A DNA stretch of 64,000 nucleotides from Tridacna crocea. Taxonomy: Eukaryota; Mollusca; Bivalvia; Cardiida; Cardiidae. The notes under the pieces are model-generated. The model saw only the letters and a list, made by a program, of their open reading frames with translations, had not been told where the DNA came from and made no database searches. This document shows, piece after piece, positions 60,902 to 64,000 of the stretch. How positions within the stretch are numbered: position 1 is the stretch's first letter; each line of letters starts with the position of its first letter. The DNA is taken from contig OX031072.1 in assembly GCA_943736015.1 (NCBI GenBank), forward strand, positions 14,411,501-14,475,500. Direction: 5' to 3'. The translations under genes were made by a program, and so were the position numbers.

Positions 60902-61108
60902 TCCTTCATAAAACATTATCACGTGTTGCAATGACCTGGAGGGATAGAAATTTTGTAAACATTGTGGAAAAAAGGAGAAAATTTTCTCCTTTTCCCACAA
61001 TGTTTTCTACCCCTCCTACATTATAGCCAATCATTTTGGCTCTGTCTGAATTGCCATTCTGCAAATGTTTTCAAATTGGCTGAGATTTATCACTTGGCGA
61101 AAGAGTTG
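60898..61108 (+). mobile_element. PAL-A MITE with the apex removed
   Basis: Shares TTAA 60898-60901. The palindrome reads AAAGGAGAAAATTTTCTCCTTT: the central 18-base TGCTGGTAACCAGCA region is missing, leaving a loopless perfect palindrome. Right end GGCGAAAGAGTTGC. Confidence 0.8.
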
Positions 61109-61327
61109 CCGCAAGTAGATTCAAGCTATAGTACATTAATTACCATTCTATTTTTTTGCACATATCGCTTATCAAATCTAAGGAAACAAATGAGAGGGAA
61201 TGGAAATGCTGTCTCATTTGATTATGAAGTTGAAACATTGCGGGGGGGAAACAACAGTGTGATGGAACAAGAGATTCCTCCTTTTTCTGTGATATTTAAA
61301 AAATCTGTCTTTAGCAGCCGTAAACCC

Positions 61328-61456
61328 TTAACTCATTACCACAAAATCCCGACTTTTGATGATCCCTAGAAAGAAGCCTTTTGAAAACATTCTAGGAAAG
61401 GAGAAAATGCAGGTTATTGGCATTATCTCCATTTCCCACATTGTTTTCTACTCTAT
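61328..61456 (+). repeat. PAL-A left half plus palindrome
   Basis: TTAA at 61328-61331. Core GCAGGTTATTGGC. It ends after TTGTTTTCTACTCTA, where the next element's TTAA starts. Confidence 0.75.
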
Positions 61457-61685
61457 TTAACCCATTACCACACAATCCCTACTTTTGACGCCCCTGAGAA
61501 AGAAGCCTTTTGAAAACACTGTGGGAAAAGGAGAAAATGCTGGTAACCAGCATTTTCTCCTTTTCCCACAGTGTTTTCTACCCTTCCCAGAACAAATTTC
61601 AATTTTTCAGTCACCTTTATTTTGTCGTCTGCAAATGCTTTCAATTTGGACCGGTCTAAAATTTTCTTGTGTGGTAAAGAGTTAA
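61457..61685 (+). mobile_element. PAL-A MITE, start of a train
   Basis: TTAA at 61457-61460 and 61682-61685. The 66-bp palindrome of CACTGTGGG type is perfect. Confidence 0.9.
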
Positions 61686-61910
61686 CCCTTTACTCCATAG
61701 ATACTCATTTCTACGCATTGCTTGTAGGAGCCTTTGGAAAACATTGTGATAAAAGGCGAAATCGCTCGTGACGAGCAATTTCACCTTTTGTCACAATGTT
61801 TTCTATGCTTCCAAAAGGTGTCATATACACATAAGAAACGGCTTCATTGTTGCTGTTATTTAGGGTCAATTGGAGATACCATAGAAATGCCTTATGGAGT
61901 AAAGGGTTAA
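61682..61910 (+). mobile_element. PAL-T MITE in the train
   Basis: TTAA 61682-61685 shared; 61907-61910 at right. Ends TTTACTCCATAG / TTATGGAGTAAAGGGTTAA. Arms GTGATAAAAGGCG against CACCTTTTGTCAC. Confidence 0.9.
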
Positions 61911-62005
61911 GACAAAATCCATCTTTTGAGCTATGTTTAAATTGTGGTCTGCAAATGCTTCCAATTTGGACAAGTCTTTTATTTGCTCTTGTTGTAATGA
62001 GTTAA
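61911..62005 (+). repeat. PAL-A right half in the train
   Basis: GACAAAATCCATCTTTTGAG to GTTGTAATGAGTTAA; the left half and palindrome are absent. Confidence 0.65.
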
Positions 62006-62229
62006 CCCTTTACCACACAAACCCTACTTTTGACAACTCTGAGAAAGAAGCCTTTAGAAAACATTTTGGGAAAAGGAGAAAATGCTGGTAACCAGCATTT
62101 TCTCCTTTTTCCACAATGTTTTCTACCCTTCACAAAACAAGTTTTAAATTTTCAGTCACTTTTATTTTGTCTGCAAATGCTTTCGATTTGGACAATACTA
62201 AAATATTGTTGTAATTGGTAACGAGTTAA
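62002..62229 (+). mobile_element. PAL-A MITE, end of the train
   Basis: TTAA 62002-62005 shared; 62226-62229 at right. Left arm ACATTTTGGG is the only palindrome mismatch besides TTTTTCC. Confidence 0.9.
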
Positions 62230-62254
62230 AGTACCTTCCATGATAATACTTGTC

Positions 62255-62431
62255 TTAGTGACCAATGTAGATTAAGATCAGGCTGCAATGGATGTGCAGC
62301 TTGATCTTTGATCTTCATTGGCCATTTTGCTGAAACACTGTAGACAAAAGCAAGCACGACATTGCAACTATTCAGGTCATATTTCCAGAATGAACATTTC
62401 TGTTGGTTTTATTCAGAGCATTAAGGGTTAA
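62255..62431 (+). mobile_element. HP-B hairpin MITE
   Basis: ATGTAGATTAAGATCAGGC / GCTTGATCTTTGATCTTCAT around ATGGATG. Right end CATTAAGGGTTAA meets the next PAL border. Confidence 0.6.
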
Positions 62432-62654
62432 CTCTTTACCACACAGTACCGACTTTTGACAACCCTGAGAAAGAAAGCCCTTTGGAAACATTTTGGGAAA
62501 AGGGGAAAATGCTGGTAACCAGCATTTTCTCCTATTCCCACTATGTTTTTACCCTTTCCAAATCAAATTTCAATTTTTGAGTAGCGTTTATTTGGTCGTC
62601 TGCAAGTGCTTTCAATTTGGACTGGCGCAAATTTTTGTCGTCTTGTAAAGAGTT
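62428..62654 (+). mobile_element. PAL-A MITE
   Basis: TTAA at 62428-62431; right end CTTGTAAAGAGTT. Core perfect; outer arms altered (ACATTTTGGG, CCCACTATG). Confidence 0.85.
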
Positions 62655-62886
62655 TTTAAGTTGTTGCATGGTATTGAAGTAAAAGGGATGCACTGTCAAA
62701 TCAACATTATTTGCTTCTGTTTATAATTATCTGACAACTTAATTGAAATTTCATGTTATTTTGATCAAGATATAATGTGGAAGAAGAAAAAAATTGTACA
62801 AGCATTCAGTTTATCATCATAATGCATCTTGGATGCCCAACCTGAAAATTTTCTGGAAAGTATTTTTCCAAAATATGAGGTGATAT

Positions 62887-63025
62887 AACCAGCATTTTCT
62901 CCTTTTCCCACAGTGTTTTCTACCCTTCACAAAACAATTTCAAATTTCCATTCACTTTTATTTTGTCGTCTGCAAATGCTTTGGACTTTGACAAAACTAA
63001 TATATTGTCGTTTGGTAATGAGTTG
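62887..63025 (+). repeat. PAL-A right half starting at the palindrome apex
   Basis: Begins TAACCAGCATTTTCTCC; right end TTTGGTAATGAGTTGA. The left half is absent. Confidence 0.7.
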
Positions 63026-63254
63026 ACCTTTTACCAAACAATCCCCACATTCAACGATCCCAAGGAAGTAGGCTTTTAAAAACATTATGGGAAAAGTAGA
63101 AAATGCTAGTAACTAGCATTTTCTCTTTTTCTCACAATTATTTCTACCCTATCAATAGCAAATTTCCACATTTGAGTTACATTTGAAATGTCATCAGCAA
63201 ATACTGCTTTTAATTTAGACCAGTCCAGATTTTTCTCATGTAGTAAAGTGTTAA
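63022..63254 (+). mobile_element. PAL-A MITE
   Basis: Left end TTGACCTTTTACCAAACAAT shares its border with the previous fragment. TTAA 63251-63254. Core GCTAGTAACTAGC: the G-to-A change is matched on both arms. Confidence 0.85.
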
Positions 63255-63256
63255 AC

Positions 63257-63345
63257 CTGCTTTTAAAGACCACCAACTGTAAGAGACCGCATTTCTAAAT
63301 TCATTTGGGTGGTCCCTTAATACAGGTTGGACTGTATGTGCAGCA
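63257..63345 (+). repeat. Short dispersed repeat (GACCACC / GGTGGTC)
   Basis: AAAGACCACCAACTGTAAGAG and GGGTGGTCCCTTAATACAGG are inverted copies in part; TTGGACTGTATG follows. I associate the wording with bivalve repeats; not searched. Confidence 0.4.
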
Positions 63346-63555
63346 GATCAAGATGGATCATCAATATGAATGTGGGTTAAATATAGATACTATACATGCA
63401 TAAATGTATTGACAGAATGACAAATGAGGAAATTACTCCTTTCAACCAAATTCTCCTTTTGCCACAATGTTTTGAATCATGGTTTGCTGCAAGGTGAAAA
63501 TAAATTTTCCGCAGGAGGTGAATTACATATCTTCTAGTGTGTGACAGACAGTACA

Positions 63556-63785
63556 GTTACCCCTTCCCCAAACGACAAACTTTTGGACTAGACCAAATTG
63601 AAAACATATGCAGACAACAATTCCACTCTTGCTGAAAAGATGATTTCTGTCTATGATAGGGTAGAAAACATTGTGGGAAAAGGAGAAAATGCTGATTACC
63701 AGCATTTTCTCCTTTACCCACAATGTTTTCAAAAGGCTACTATTCCAGACTCGTAAAAACCAGGGATTGTTTGGGAAAGGGTTAA
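63556..63785 (-). mobile_element. PAL-A MITE with PAL-C-like ends
   Basis: Ends TTACCCCTTCCCCAAACGAC and GTTTGGGAAAGGGTTAA are C-type; the core GCTGATTACCAGC is A-type. TTAA 63782-63785. Confidence 0.85.
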
Positions 63786-63959
63786 CAGAAATTGAGTGAT
63801 GATTTACTCTGTTGACAGTTGTTATGGCTTAGATGTATGACTGTGCAATTTCTTTTTCATATTTGTAGGTTTCAGACCCTCAAAACAGGTTTAGGGCTGA
63901 AAGAATTTGCAATACATTATTTGCAAATTGAAATGATAAAGCTATTAATCCTATGGAAG

Positions 63960-64000
63960 CAAAGCATGACTCACTGGCCTTTTGCAGATAGTGTAGAATA
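63960..64000 (+). repeat. HP-B left end, cut by the window edge
   Basis: CATGACTCACTGGCCTTTTGC and AGATAGTGTAGA match HP-B at 10155-10195. The hairpin would lie beyond the window. Confidence 0.55.

Overview
The window looks like intron and intergenic DNA from an animal with a repeat-rich genome, most likely a bivalve mollusc. The grounds are AT-rich DNA, GT-AG exons, tRNA-derived SINEs with target-site duplications (TSDs), TCTG-rich and GGTCAAGGTCA-type repeats of a kind I associate with mollusc genomes, and no bacterial gene organisation. The species is inference. No tRNA or rRNA gene, CRISPR array or intact transposase gene was found.

Gene content: I can support one protein-coding gene, on the + strand, seen as three internal exons (1683-1867, 3808-4054, 28287-28893). 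Their reading phases agree (0 at the first junction, 1 at the second) and together they stay open for about 346 codons. The last exon ends in the first zinc-binding half of a LIM domain and splits the next codon at a GTAAGT donor. The second LIM half was not found, so it probably lies beyond the window. The second intron is about 24.2 kb.

The rest is dominated by one superfamily of non-autonomous elements. I count about ninety complete or near-complete copies and about thirty fragments, roughly a third of the window. A copy is about 228 bp. It is bounded by TTAA, has short inverted ends (TTAACYCTTTACCA / TGGTAAAGRGTTAA) and an off-centre perfect palindrome of about 66 bp. Three subtypes are named here. 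PAL-A has TTTACC ends and core GCTGGTAACCAGC. PAL-C has TTTCCC ends and core GCTCGTAACGAGC. PAL-T has TTTACTCC ends and core GCTCGTGACGAGC, with arms ending GGTGAAA. '+' orientation means the GACCCTGAGAAAGAAGCC side is on the left. Neighbouring copies often share a single TTAA and form trains.

Other families: HP-B (about 215 bp, TTAA-like ends, central hairpin AGATCAAGATCAGACTGCA); FB-N fold-backs around TTGGCTAAACC; four SINE types (SINE-A to SINE-D), several inserted inside PAL copies; a TCTG-rich family (F), one copy of which carries six units with a nuclear-receptor half-site; a poly-G family (G); a GGCCAGCCTG family (D); single fold-backs at 10415, 18331, 22545, 35268 and 45781; and microsatellites at 21779, 26099, 46164 and 55076.

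Layout: 1-4.3 kb, two exons among PAL copies; 4.3-28.3 kb, the large intron, dense in PAL trains; 28.3-28.9 kb, the LIM exon; 29-64 kb, PAL, HP-B and SINE DNA, presumably a further intron or downstream DNA.
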